Origin: Bradyrhizobium sp. CCGUVB1N3
GTDB taxonomy: Bacteria; Pseudomonadota; Alphaproteobacteria; Rhizobiales; Xanthobacteraceae
DNA length: 64,000 bases
Assembly (NCBI RefSeq): GCF_024199925.1
Contig: NZ_JANADR010000001.1
Coordinates: forward strand, 1,426,001 to 1,490,000
Direction: 5' to 3'
Part shown: piece after piece, positions 1-7,855 of the stretch
How the letters are laid out: each line of letters begins with the position of its first letter
How positions within the stretch are numbered: position 1 is the first letter of the stretch
Program-made: the position numbers and the translations under genes
Notes under the pieces: model-generated
The model's input: the letters and a program-made list of their open reading frames with translations, nothing else
Told to the model about the DNA's origin: nothing
The model's database searches: none

Positions 1-435
1 TCGGTGCAGCAGACGATGTTGGGGCCGATTGGCATGCAGATTTGCTATGACATCCGGTTTCCGGAATTGACGCGAGCACTGATGCTGCAAGGCGCGCAGA
101 TCGTCACGAATATTTGGGCATCGTTCCGCCCACAAGACAAACCCCTGGAAGATGAGCAGATATTCACGCACCGCGCCTACACGCGCGCGACCGAGAATGG
201 CGTCTTCTTCCTTAGTTGCAACCGCGCCGGCACGCAGGGCAATTGCGCCTTTATGGGCCGTAGCGTCATCGTTGCGCCGGACGGCAAGATTCTCGCGCAG
301 TCTACCTCGGAGGACGAGGACATCGTACGCGCGGAAATCGACATTGATGACGTTGCTCGCTATCGAAGCTATGTCGGGCTCGCGACAGACAGACGCGCGG
401 ATATCTACTCGCGGTACCTGACAGCGCCCATCTGA
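1..435 (+). CDS. Carbon-nitrogen hydrolase (nitrilase superfamily), C-terminal part
   Basis: The reading frame is open at the left window edge, so the true start and the N-terminal half lie outside. The visible 144 codons contain the nitrilase-superfamily nucleophile region GMQICYDIRFPE, in which the cysteine is the expected catalytic residue. The family-typical ATENGVFFLSCNRAG segment and a closing beta region, GRSVIVAPDGKILAQ, follow. The Glu and Lys of the usual Glu-Lys-Cys triad would lie upstream and cannot be checked. The family hydrolyses nitriles or amides; the substrate cannot be told from this fragment. The frame ends cleanly at TGA before a convergent gene. Confidence 0.85.
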   Translation, partial: SVQQTMLGPIGMQICYDIRFPELTRALMLQGAQIVTNIWASFRPQDKPLEDEQIFTHRAYTRATENGVFFLSCNRAGTQGNCAFMGRSVIVAPDGKILAQSTSEDEDIVRAEIDIDDVARYRSYVGLATDRRADIYSRYLTAPI

Positions 436-510
436 AAACTCACCGCATGGCTCAACGGTGCGGCAGAGCATGGGCTGCCCGAAGACAGCATGATCGCTCA
501 ATCGAGCCGC

Positions 511-2031
511 TCAATTGTTGCTGCGGTTCGCGGTCCTGAAACTCTTGATCTCCGAGACGCTGCCGTCGCGATAGGTCAGCTCCACCGAAACGACCTGCGT
601 CGCCGGCGCGAGCTTCATGTAGAGCGGCATGCCGGCGGAGATCGCGGTGGGGTCGCGCATGTCGCAAGCAGGCATCTTCAGCACCTGGTTGGGAACCGCG
701 GTGTCGATGCCGATGCGGACCTCGCGGATGGCGCAGCGGTAGGACACGAGGTGCGTGTAATAAACGAGCAGCCCGTTGAACTCGCGGAACGACAGCCAGC
801 TCGTCGCGGTCATGTCGAGGATCTTGCGCTGGTCGCGGAGCAGCGCCGCCTCGGGTTCGAACTTGATCGGGAACGGACCCTGCATGTCGCCGGAGGCATC
901 GACGTAGCGGACCTCGATGGTGCCGGCCTGCGCGTCCGGCGGCAGCTCGATCGACGGGTTCGGCAGTCGCTTGCGGGTGCGCGGGTCGAGCGTGTCGATG
1001 AAGCCGGTCTCGCGGAAGTCGCCGTTGCCCGCCATCCGCCAGGAAATGCCGAGGGTGGGATCTGCGAAGGAGAACGTAACGGTCCAGCCGCCGTTGTGGC
1101 GCGAGAAGCTCGCGATCGGCGCGTTGGTGGCCTCCTCCCTCGCCACGCGCGGCACCGAAACCGGCGGCAGCGCCGCGACCTTCTGCGGCGGATCGGCCGG
1201 CCGCGCCGCGGCGTCGGCAGCGGCCTTTGCGGCGCCGGTCAAGAAGACGTCGTCGACCATCTGATCGAAATAGACCGGCACCTGCTTGTGCTTGACGGTG
1301 TCGGCCATCTCGCTGACGAGCCGCCGCGTATGCTGCGCCACCTGCACGAGGTTCTCGCCAGGCTGCAACAGCTCCTTGGCGAAGGTGCGCGTGAACACCG
1401 AATTGGGATTGGCATCATCGTTCGACAAACGATCGAGCGCGGTCTGGCGCGGGCCGGCGGAGAACACCGAGAACACGCCTTCGGGCAATTGCATCATCGG
1501 CGCGAGTCCGCCGCCGCCGGCGACCGCACGCGTGCCGGTCCGCTCGAACGGATTGTTGCGGCAGGCGTCGAATACCAGGATCGAGGTGCGCGCCTTCTTG
1601 TTCTGGAGCCGCTCGATGATGCGGTCGGCGAGGATCGAGGAATCGCGCACCAGCTCTTCCTGGCCTTCGGTCGCCGCCGGCACGTCGGTTGGCAGCAGAT
1701 AGTTCTGGCCGGCGATCTCGAAACCGTGGCCGGCATAGAAGAAGAACGCGGTGTCGCCGGGCTCGATCGCCCTGTCGAAGGCAAGCAGCGTCTCGGTGAA
1801 CTGCTGGCGGCTCTGGTTCTCGGCCACCATCACGGAGAAGCCGAGCTGCTTCAGCGTATCGCCCATGGTGCGGGCGTCGTTGACGGCCTTGAGTAGCTTC
1901 GGAACGTTCCTGTAGTCGTTATTGCCGATCACGAGCGCGACGCGCTTTTCGGCATGCGCGGGGGCGGCGAGCGCCGTCAGACTGGCGGCGATGCCAAGGG
2001 CCGCCAAAACCGAGAGAAGCCTGCGCGTCAT
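511..2031 (-). CDS. Exported caspase-family (peptidase C14-like) protein
   Basis: A 506-residue protein. I start it at the ATG giving MTRRLLSVLAALG, because this opens a clear Sec signal peptide ending near APAHA at residue 27; an earlier in-frame start would only add a tail with no signal character. Residues 28-250 form a caspase-like fold: a VALVIGNNDY strand, the catalytic His in YAGHG (about H102) and the catalytic Cys in VFDACRNNPF (about C157). The C-terminal half, about 250 residues, follows a low-complexity Ala/Pro linker and looks beta-rich; I do not recognise it. It is probably a periplasmic cysteine peptidase or a stress or scaffold protein. It stands alone between convergent and divergent neighbours. 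Confidence 0.85.
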   Translation of the reverse strand: MTRRLLSVLAALGIAASLTALAAPAHAEKRVALVIGNNDYRNVPKLLKAVNDARTMGDTLKQLGFSVMVAENQSRQQFTETLLAFDRAIEPGDTAFFFYAGHGFEIAGQNYLLPTDVPAATEGQEELVRDSSILADRIIERLQNKKARTSILVFDACRNNPFERTGTRAVAGGGGLAPMMQLPEGVFSVFSAGPRQTALDRLSNDDANPNSVFTRTFAKELLQPGENLVQVAQHTRRLVSEMADTVKHKQVPVYFDQMVDDVFLTGAAKAAADAAARPADPPQKVAALPPVSVPRVAREEATNAPIASFSRHNGGWTVTFSFADPTLGISWRMAGNGDFRETGFIDTLDPRTRKRLPNPSIELPPDAQAGTIEVRYVDASGDMQGPFPIKFEPEAALLRDQRKILDMTATSWLSFREFNGLLVYYTHLVSYRCAIREVRIGIDTAVPNQVLKMPACDMRDPTAISAGMPLYMKLAPATQVVSVELTYRDGSVSEIKSFRTANRSNN

Positions 2032-2227
2032 CGAAAAATCCCCGTTTGCAGGAAGAATTGCCCTAGGCGTTCCTGCGGCCGCTGATGTCATAGTCGGCCG
2101 AGCCATGGCAGGGGTTCAAGAGGGCGAGGCAAGCGCCCAGCGGGATGCCCCCGCGCGATCTGTCCTATGGCCGGTTCGAGCGGAATCTGCTCTTGCTTAG
2201 GCCGCATTACCCACCCGAGGGACTTCC

Positions 2228-3190
2228 GTGTATCGCTGGTGTACCGACGAGGTCGAGCCGCAGGACCGCTTCGACTATTGGCGGGAGGTACGCGCCAAGG
2301 GGCTGTTCGGCGTCACTGCGGAACTCGCGCGGGAGCAGCGCGCGGATTTCTTCGGCGAGTTCTCGCTGCAGCAGGTTGGCGGGGCCGGCCTCGTCGAGCT
2401 CAAGGCCTCGCCCTACCAGGTCGAGCGCAGCAAGGCCGACATTGCGGACGCGGCCAGCGACAGCATCTGCGTCTACCAGCAGCTTGGCGGCGGCGGCTGG
2501 TTCGGCGGCATGCGCAGCAATGACTTTGCGATCGAAAATGGCAGGTTTGCCACCAGCCATACCGACCTGCCCTATCGCACCGCGCCGCTCGGCGCCGCCG
2601 GCTTCCATCTGAGGATCCTGAAGATCCCGGTGGCTGGCATCCCCGCACAGGACAGGCGTGTTCGCGACCTCACGCCAAAGCCGTTCGGCGCCCCTGCGCT
2701 GGCGCCCCTGCTCGATGCCGCCTTTGCCGAGCTCGGCGAATTCGCAGGCGAAGAGGAGGCTGCGCACACCAAGCCGCTGGTGGAGGCGCTGGCCTGTCTC
2801 GCCTTGATCGAGCGCGGCATCGTCAGGCCCGGGGGCCGCCGCGGACAATACGCGCTCCGGGTCGGCCGCCTCTCGCTGGCGCGCCGCCTGATCGTCCGCC
2901 ACCTGAACGATCCCCGCTTGTCCCCGGCGATGGTCGCCGACTGGCTCGGGGTGTCCCTGCGCCACCTCCACATGCTGTTCGAAATGGCCGAGAAGAGCTT
3001 CTCCCAGACCGTGACCGAGCAGCGCCTGGCGCAAAGCCGCCGCCTCCTGCGCGAGGCGCCGGAGCGGCTGATTGCCGACGTCGCCACCGCCTGCGGTTTC
3101 GAGAGCCTTGCGACCTACTACCGGGTCTTCAACGCGGCCTACGGGCTGGCACCGGGCGATTTCCGGGCCCAGGCGGCCGAGAAGCGTTAA
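2228..3190 (+). CDS. AraC-family transcriptional regulator
   Basis: A 320-residue protein starting at GTG, with GAGGGA a few bases upstream as ribosome binding site. The N-terminal 200 residues resemble the AraC-binding-like sensor domain, with an early FDYWREV motif. Residues of about 215-315 form the double helix-turn-helix AraC domain: LSPAMVADWLGVSLRHLHMLF is the first recognition unit and IADVATACGFESLATYYRVF the second, ending near LAPGDFR as family members do. It is divergent from the caspase-like gene across a 196 bp gap, so it may control that gene, itself or a distant target. The effector is unknown. Confidence 0.88.
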   Translation: MYRWCTDEVEPQDRFDYWREVRAKGLFGVTAELAREQRADFFGEFSLQQVGGAGLVELKASPYQVERSKADIADAASDSICVYQQLGGGGWFGGMRSNDFAIENGRFATSHTDLPYRTAPLGAAGFHLRILKIPVAGIPAQDRRVRDLTPKPFGAPALAPLLDAAFAELGEFAGEEEAAHTKPLVEALACLALIERGIVRPGGRRGQYALRVGRLSLARRLIVRHLNDPRLSPAMVADWLGVSLRHLHMLFEMAEKSFSQTVTEQRLAQSRRLLREAPERLIADVATACGFESLATYYRVFNAAYGLAPGDFRAQAAEKR

Positions 3191-3306
3191 CCGCCTCCTT
3201 GACCTCGGTCCCGGTCGCCCGGCCGGTGACCGGGCGAAAAGCCCAAATTCGCCCGCAATTTGAGCAAAAACGCTAGGCTTTTTAGAGCCTTCCCGCGTCC
3301 GCTCCA

Positions 3307-3334
3307 TTGACTTTGGCCGATTCCCCCCTATGTT
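3307..3334 (+). promoter_or_regulatory. Candidate promoter of the DEAD-box helicase gene, in the 3191-3504 gap
   Basis: TTGACT is followed after 16 bases by TATGTT, a reasonable housekeeping-type -35/-10 pair. It would leave a 5' leader of about 165 bases before the helicase start. Long leaders are common in cold-induced DEAD-box genes, but no known element was recognised here. The rest of this 314-base gap holds a GC-rich stem (3216-3222 with 3230-3236) that lacks a T-run, and no convincing ORF. Confidence 0.4.
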
Positions 3335-3504
3335 CCGGGCAACGCGGCTCGGTATCGAAACGCGATTCCTGAGCTTGGCGCTATGTTCGCGCAAACCTCG
3401 CGTAAGTCAGCACCCCCAGCTTCTTTGAGAGCGCGCCGTTTCGGGGTGGAGCGCGACAGCCTTATTACCCTCGATTCCGAACGGCGGTTTCGACTAGAGG
3501 CTCA

Positions 3505-5031
3505 ATGTCCTTTTCAAATCTCGGACTATCCGAAAAAGTCCTCGCCGCAGTGGCGGCCACCGGTTACACCAACCCCACCCCCATTCAGGAACAGGCGATC
3601 CCCCACGTCCTCGCACGCAAGGACGTGCTCGGCATCGCCCAGACCGGCACCGGCAAGACCGCGGCCTTCGTGCTGCCGATGCTCACCATCCTCGAAAAGG
3701 GTCGCGCCCGGGCGCGCATGCCGCGCACCCTGATCCTCGAGCCGACCCGCGAGCTCGCCGCCCAGGTCAAGGAGAACTTCGACCGCTACGGCGCCGGCCA
3801 GAAGCTCAACGTCGCCCTCCTCATCGGCGGCGTCTCGTTCGGCGACCAGGATGCCAAGCTGATGCGCGGCGTCGACGTGCTGATCGCGACCCCCGGCCGC
3901 CTGCTCGACCATACCGAGCGCGGCGGTCTCCTGCTCACCGGCGTCGAGCTGCTCGTCATCGACGAAGCCGACCGCATGCTGGACATGGGCTTCATTCCCG
4001 ACATCGAGCGCATCTGCAAGCTCGTCCCCTTCACGCGGCAGACACTGTTCTTCACCGCGACCATGCCGCCGGAGATCCGGCGCATCACCGAGGCCTTCCT
4101 GCACAATCCGCAGAAGATCGAAGTTTCCAAGCCCGCCACCACCGCCGTGACCGTCACGCAGTCCCAGGTTCCGGCCGGACGCGAGGCGCATGAGAAGCGG
4201 GAACTGCTTCGCCGCCTGCTGCGCGAGGCCAAGGATCTCAAGAACGCGATCATCTTCTGCAATCGCAAGCGCGAGGTCGCGATCGTTCACAAATCGCTCC
4301 AGAAGCACGGCTTCAGCGTCGGTGCGCTGCACGGCGACATGGACCAGCCGGCCCGCATGGCGGCGCTGGATCAGTTCCGCAAAGGCGAGTTGCCGCTGCT
4401 GGTCGCCTCCGACGTCGCCGCCCGCGGGCTCGATATCCCCGAAGTCAGCCACGTCTTCAATTTCGACGTCCCCCATCATCCCGACGATTACGTTCACCGC
4501 ATCGGCCGTACGGGGCGCGCCGGCCGCACCGGTACCGCGATCTCGATCGTGACGCCGCTCGACCAGAAGTCGATGGCCGCGATCGAAAAGCTAATCGGCC
4601 AGAACATTCCGCGCGCCGAAGGCGAGTTCGAGGTCCACAGCGAGTCCGCCGAGCCAACCGAGCGTTCGCGCGAGCCGCGCGGCCGGGAGCGGTCCCGCGG
4701 CGGTCGCGGCAAGTCGCGTCGCGGCCATGAGCAGCGCGGTGACGCGCGGCACGCCTCGGACGCAAGGCCAGCAGCGGAAGCGAGGCCAGCACGCGAGCCA
4801 AAGCCTTCACGCGAGCCAAAGCCTGCGCGCGAGCCAAAGCCTGCGCGCGAAGCAAGGCACGCCCCCGACCCCCGCAACGGCTCGCGCCAGCAGGCCAATA
4901 ATTCGCATGTGCCCTCGATCGGCCGGCCCGAGCCGCGCCGTCAGCAGCGCGAGGCCGATAGCGAGCCCGGCGACCATTCGCATCTGCCGGCGTTTCTGCT
5001 GCGGCCGGTCCGGTCCCCCGCCGGCGCGTAA
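3505..5031 (+). CDS. rhlE: DEAD-box ATP-dependent RNA helicase, RhlE type
   Basis: A 508-residue protein. The Q motif ends at Q28, motif I is AQTGTGKT (45-52), motif Ia is PTRELAAQ, motif II is DEAD (153-156), motif III is TAT (184-186) and motif VI is HRIGRTGRAGR (about 331). These span both RecA domains and support ATP-driven RNA unwinding in ribosome assembly or RNA decay. From about residue 375 the protein turns into a basic Arg/Ser/Gly/Pro-rich tail containing an 18-bp tandem repeat. Such tails bind RNA and vary between strains. The RhlE assignment rests on the core and tail layout; other DEAD-box paralogues cannot be excluded. A possible partner in RNA decay, RNase E, is encoded in the same window. 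Confidence 0.92.
   Translation: MSFSNLGLSEKVLAAVAATGYTNPTPIQEQAIPHVLARKDVLGIAQTGTGKTAAFVLPMLTILEKGRARARMPRTLILEPTRELAAQVKENFDRYGAGQKLNVALLIGGVSFGDQDAKLMRGVDVLIATPGRLLDHTERGGLLLTGVELLVIDEADRMLDMGFIPDIERICKLVPFTRQTLFFTATMPPEIRRITEAFLHNPQKIEVSKPATTAVTVTQSQVPAGREAHEKRELLRRLLREAKDLKNAIIFCNRKREVAIVHKSLQKHGFSVGALHGDMDQPARMAALDQFRKGELPLLVASDVAARGLDIPEVSHVFNFDVPHHPDDYVHRIGRTGRAGRTGTAISIVTPLDQKSMAAIEKLIGQNIPRAEGEFEVHSESAEPTERSREPRGRERSRGGRGKSRRGHEQRGDARHASDARPAAEARPAREPKPSREPKPAREPKPAREARHAPDPRNGSRQQANNSHVPSIGRPEPRRQQREADSEPGDHSHLPAFLLRPVRSPAGA
4793..4846 (+). repeat. 18-bp in-frame tandem repeat in the helicase tail
   Basis: Three head-to-tail copies of an 18-base unit beginning GCGAGCCAAAGCCT encode the peptide unit REPKPA or REPKPS. 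The second and third copies are identical. Related degenerate units flank the array on both sides (EARPA upstream, REARHA downstream). The 18-bp period keeps the frame, so copy number can change by slippage without breaking the gene. Confidence 0.85.
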
Positions 5032-5059
5032 AGCGCGCTGCGCTTTAGGCTGTTTGTCT

Positions 5060-5156
5060 GAGCATGATCCCCGCGCAAACGCGTCCCGCGTTTGTCGCGA
5101 GGGAAAACCGCGGCACACCTTGCGCTATCGCGGCCCTTGGGGTCCGGATCATGCTC
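5060..5156. repeat. Palindromic intergenic repeat ending in GAGCATGATCC / GGATCATGCTC
   Basis: Perfect 11-base inverted repeats (5060-5070 and 5146-5156) enclose about 75 bases with further internal pairing around CGCGTCCCGCGTTTGTCGCGA. The GAGCATGATCC end is one I associate with dispersed repeats of Bradyrhizobium genomes (from memory, not searched). It lies just after the helicase stop codon and before the diguanylate cyclase, so it may act as a transcript 3' end or processing site. Confidence 0.6.
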
Positions 5157-5261
5157 CAGGAAACGGTCGTTTACCGGCCGTTCAGAATCGTTCTTTAGCT
5201 TCAGACCATAATTTAAGTATTGCCGCAGTCGGAGGCGCACCGGCTGCCGTGGGGATGTTCC

Positions 5262-6329
5262 GTGGTCAAGGTGCTCGATGAACACGAACGCACGATGGCG
5301 TTCGCCGAGGTAGCGCTCGGTCAGATCCGATCGCTTAAGCAGACCGCAATTCCCCGCAACTACGAGATCTGGTACGTCTACGCCACCGGCTACAACGCCC
5401 CGTTGAACAAGATCATCAACGAGACGCTGGCGCGCAACGGCAAGCTGACCGAAGCCGATCTCGAGCAGATCTACGAGACCTATCTCTCCCACATCAAGAC
5501 CACCGACCGCATCGACAAGGTCGGCGCGCGCGTCATCGGCGAGATCGACGACGTGATGAAGGTGCTCAGCGACGCGCTCGGCATGTCGGCCTCCTATGAC
5601 GCGAGCCTGTCGGGCGCCGCCACGCAGCTGTCGACGGCCAAGGACCGTGACCAGATCAAGGCAATCGTCGATACGCTGCTCCATGCGACGCGCGACATGC
5701 GCGAGACCAACAAGGCGCTGGAGGACCGGCTGACCTTGTCCACGAACGAGATCAGCAACCTCCAGCAGAGCCTCGAGGCGATCCGCGCCGAGAGCCTCAC
5801 CGATCCCCTCACCGGCCTTGGCAACCGCAAATATTTCGATCGCATGATCGGCATGGCCGTGCAGAACGCGCTCGCAAGCGGCGAGCCGCTGTCGCTGCTG
5901 TTGTTCGACATCGACCACTTCAAGTCGTTCAACGATTCCTACGGCCACCTCACCGGCGACCAGGTGCTGCGGCTCGTCGGCCTGTCTCTGAAGCAGACCA
6001 TCAAGGGCCAGGACATCACCGCGCGCTATGGCGGCGAGGAGTTCGCGGTGGTGCTGCCCAACACCGCGCTGCGCCAGGCGCTGACGGTCGCCGACCACAT
6101 CCGCCGCGCGGTGATGGCGAAGGAATTGAAGAAGAAATCGACCGGTGAGATTCTCGGCCGCGTCACGATCTCGGTCGGCGTCTCCATGCTGAAGCCGAGC
6201 GACGACACGGACTCCCTGATCGAGCGCGCGGATACCTGCCTCTACGCCGCCAAGCGCAACGGCCGCAACCGCGTGATCTGCGAGGCCGATCCTGAGTATA
6301 GCATCGAGAGGCGCGGCCAGGTGGCTTAG
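5262..6329 (+). CDS. Diguanylate cyclase (GGDEF domain protein)
   Basis: I start the 355-residue protein at GTG 5262, which has GGGGA seven bases upstream; an in-frame TTG at 5220 would add 14 residues but has no ribosome binding site. The N-terminal 170 residues are helical and cytosolic, beginning HERTMAFAEVALGQI, with a coiled-coil-like stretch (RETNKALEDRLTLS) before the catalytic domain. The GGDEF domain starts at DPLTGLGNRKYFD and carries GGEEF at residues 257-261, so it should make cyclic di-GMP from GTP. The usual inhibitory RxxD site five residues upstream reads KGQD, so product inhibition may be weak. No membrane segment is seen. The signal sensed is unknown. Confidence 0.88.
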   Translation: MVKVLDEHERTMAFAEVALGQIRSLKQTAIPRNYEIWYVYATGYNAPLNKIINETLARNGKLTEADLEQIYETYLSHIKTTDRIDKVGARVIGEIDDVMKVLSDALGMSASYDASLSGAATQLSTAKDRDQIKAIVDTLLHATRDMRETNKALEDRLTLSTNEISNLQQSLEAIRAESLTDPLTGLGNRKYFDRMIGMAVQNALASGEPLSLLLFDIDHFKSFNDSYGHLTGDQVLRLVGLSLKQTIKGQDITARYGGEEFAVVLPNTALRQALTVADHIRRAVMAKELKKKSTGEILGRVTISVGVSMLKPSDDTDSLIERADTCLYAAKRNGRNRVICEADPEYSIERRGQVA

Positions 6330-6346
6330 GCGTCTGGCGAGCTGCC

Positions 6347-6436
6347 GTAGGGTGGGCAAAGGCGCGCAGCGCCGTGCCCACCATCTCTCCAATCGCTATC
6401 TTGAGCGGTGGGCACGCTTCGCTTTGCCCACCCTAC
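6347..6436. repeat. GTAGGGTGGGCAAAG palindromic repeat overlapping the tfoX-like 3' end
   Basis: A 15-base perfect inverted repeat (6347-6361 and 6422-6436) with an inner pair GTGCCCACC / GGTGGGCAC. The GTAGGGTGGGCAAAG end is one I associate with dispersed Bradyrhizobium-type repeats (from memory). The right half lies inside the coding sequence of the neighbouring TfoX-like gene and supplies its last residues and stop codon. Confidence 0.7.
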
Positions 6437-6869
6437 GCACTGCTTTCTTGGCGACTGGCTTCTTAGCGATTGGCTTCTTGGCAGCAGGCTTCTTCGCAGG
6501 CTTGGCGGCCTTCTTCGCCACCTTCTTTGGCTTGGGTCGCTTCTTGACCTTGGCGCGCTGGGCGGCGGCGAGCGCGGCCCTCGCCCACTCGGCAAGCTCG
6601 TCGGAATCGTCGAACAGGCGCGCGGGCAATTGCCAGTAGGAATTCACCGTCACCGTCTTGGCACGCGTCTGGTACTCGAAGGGCCCCGAGCCCTCGGCCT
6701 CATAGCCCGGGATGGTGACTTCATCGGCGCGAAAGAACAGCCCAGCGCGCAAGGCCAACGCGAAATTGGTGCCGTCGGCAGAGATTCCATAGCCGGAAAA
6801 CATCGGGCGGATGGTGACGGGGCCGAAATCGGCGAACAGGTCGATCAGGAATTCGCGGTCCATGGGCAC
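6396..6869 (-). CDS. TfoX N-terminal domain family protein with Lys/Ala tail
   Basis: A 157-residue protein. Residues 1-105 match the TfoX N-terminal domain: DLFADFGPVTIRPMFSGYGI, then LFFRADE, then a QLPARLFDDSDELAEWARAAL helix. In competence-forming bacteria this domain belongs to the TfoX/Sxy regulator; stand-alone alphaproteobacterial versions have no settled role. After residue 110 comes a histone-like tail of KKPA, KKPI and KKPV units. The final residues, around VGKAKRAHRSR, come from a dispersed palindromic repeat, so the C-terminus was probably acquired or extended by insertion of that repeat. Confidence 0.8.
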   Translation of the reverse strand: MPMDREFLIDLFADFGPVTIRPMFSGYGISADGTNFALALRAGLFFRADEVTIPGYEAEGSGPFEYQTRAKTVTVNSYWQLPARLFDDSDELAEWARAALAAAQRAKVKKRPKPKKVAKKAAKPAKKPAAKKPIAKKPVAKKAVRRVGKAKRAHRSR

Positions 6870-6877
6870 TCTCGTGC

Positions 6878-7000
6878 CCCGGACGCAGCGCAGCGTGCAA
6901 CGATGCGCTGCAGAGCCGGGGCCCAGTCGTTTGCACCGCGGACTATAACGTGGGTCCCGGCTCTGCGCAGCAGCGCAAGCGCGCTGCAGCGCGTCCGGGA
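6878..7000. repeat. Intergenic palindromic repeat (CCCGGACGC ... GCGTCCGGG)
   Basis: Nine-base outer inverted repeats (6878-6886 and 6992-7000) enclose a second pair, GCAGAGCCGGGGCCCA near 6910 and TGGGTCCCGGCTCTGC near 6951. The nested layout fills almost the whole gap between the tfoX-like gene and sufA. It resembles a dispersed noncoding repeat of this group of bacteria and may form the transcript end of the SUF operon. Confidence 0.65.
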
Positions 7001-7022
7001 CAAGAGAACGTAAGGAAAGAAA

Positions 7023-7430
7023 CTACCCCTCAACCTTGGCCGGCCGCAGCTCGACCGACTCGCCGCAGCCACACGCGGAGATCTGGTTGGGGTTGTTGAA
7101 GACGAACTGGGCCTGCATCTTGTCGGCCTTGTAGTCCATCTCGGTGCCGAGCAGGAACAGCACGGCCTTGGGATCGACCAGGATCTTGACGCCCTTGTCC
7201 TCGACGACCTCGTCGGTCGGGCGGATCTCATGGGCGTATTCGACGGTGTAGGACTGCCCGGCGCAGCCGCCGTTCTTGACGCCGACGCGCAGGCCCACGA
7301 TCTCCGAGTCCGCACGCTGCGTCAGCTCGGAGATGCGCTGCGCGGCGGCATCCGTCAGCCTCATCACCTGCGGGCGCGGACGCCGGGGCTTGGGAGTGGA
7401 TGCTGGTGTTGCCTGGGTCATGTCAGTCAT
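7023..7430 (-). CDS. sufA: SufA/IscA-type iron-sulfur carrier protein
   Basis: A 135-residue protein with a basic Pro-rich 20-residue lead followed by the HesB/IscA fold: MRLTDAAAQRI, GLRVGVKNGGCAGQSY, and the C-terminal CGCGES. The three cysteines expected to hold an Fe-S cluster or iron are present (one in GGCAG, two in CGCG). It is the last gene of the SUF operon, 53 bases after sufT, where it would pass clusters from the SufBCD scaffold to target enzymes. The assignment to SufA rather than ErpA rests on the operon context. Confidence 0.93.
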   Translation of the reverse strand: MTDMTQATPASTPKPRRPRPQVMRLTDAAAQRISELTQRADSEIVGLRVGVKNGGCAGQSYTVEYAHEIRPTDEVVEDKGVKILVDPKAVLFLLGTEMDYKADKMQAQFVFNNPNQISACGCGESVELRPAKVEG

Positions 7431-7483
7431 GTGGTCCGTTGCGGAGCAAGTTCAATGCCGGATGTGCAAGAGCCTGATTGGTG

Positions 7484-7855
7484 TCACCACATGTTGAGCA
7501 CGAGGCGCGCCTCGTCACTCATGCGTTCCGGCGTCCAGGCCGGCTCCCAGACGACCTTGACGTCGACCACGCCGACGCCGGGAACACTGGCAACCGCATT
7601 CTCGACCATGGTCGGCAGCTCGCCTGCAGCCGGGCAATTCGGCGTCGTCAGCGTCATCAGGACATCGACGGAGCGGTCGTCCTTGATCTCGACCTTGTAG
7701 ATCAGGCCGAGCTCGTAGATGTCGGCCGGGATCTCCGGATCGAATACGGTCTTGAGCCCGGCGACGATCTCGTGCGTCAGACGCTCGGTCTCCTCCGGCG
7801 GCAGCGCCGACTGCGTTTCCATCGGATTGGCTTTGATTTCGGCCGTGTCACTCAT
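7484..7855 (-). CDS. sufT: SufT / MIP18-family iron-sulfur assembly protein (DUF59)
   Basis: A 123-residue protein with the DUF59 core VFDPEIPADIYELGLIY and the segment MTLTTPNCPAAGELP, whose cysteine is the conserved thiol of the family. SufT proteins help mature Fe-S enzymes when cluster demand is high. It overlaps the end of sufS by four bases (ATGA), which indicates translational coupling, and is followed by sufA. About 20 residues precede the family core; the start is set by the overlap. Confidence 0.92.
   Translation of the reverse strand: MSDTAEIKANPMETQSALPPEETERLTHEIVAGLKTVFDPEIPADIYELGLIYKVEIKDDRSVDVLMTLTTPNCPAAGELPTMVENAVASVPGVGVVDVKVVWEPAWTPERMSDEARLVLNMW

Noticed and set aside
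490..1896. A 468-codon frame opposite the caspase-like gene
   Set aside because: Arg/Gly/Leu-rich antisense shadow without domains; the minus-strand protein has a signal peptide and a catalytic dyad.
3216..3236. GC-rich hairpin after the AraC gene as an intrinsic terminator
   Set aside because: No T-run on the plus strand, where A's follow instead; too weak to call.
2207..3394. A 395-codon frame opposite the AraC regulator
   Set aside because: Shadow of a clear AraC gene with its own ribosome binding site.
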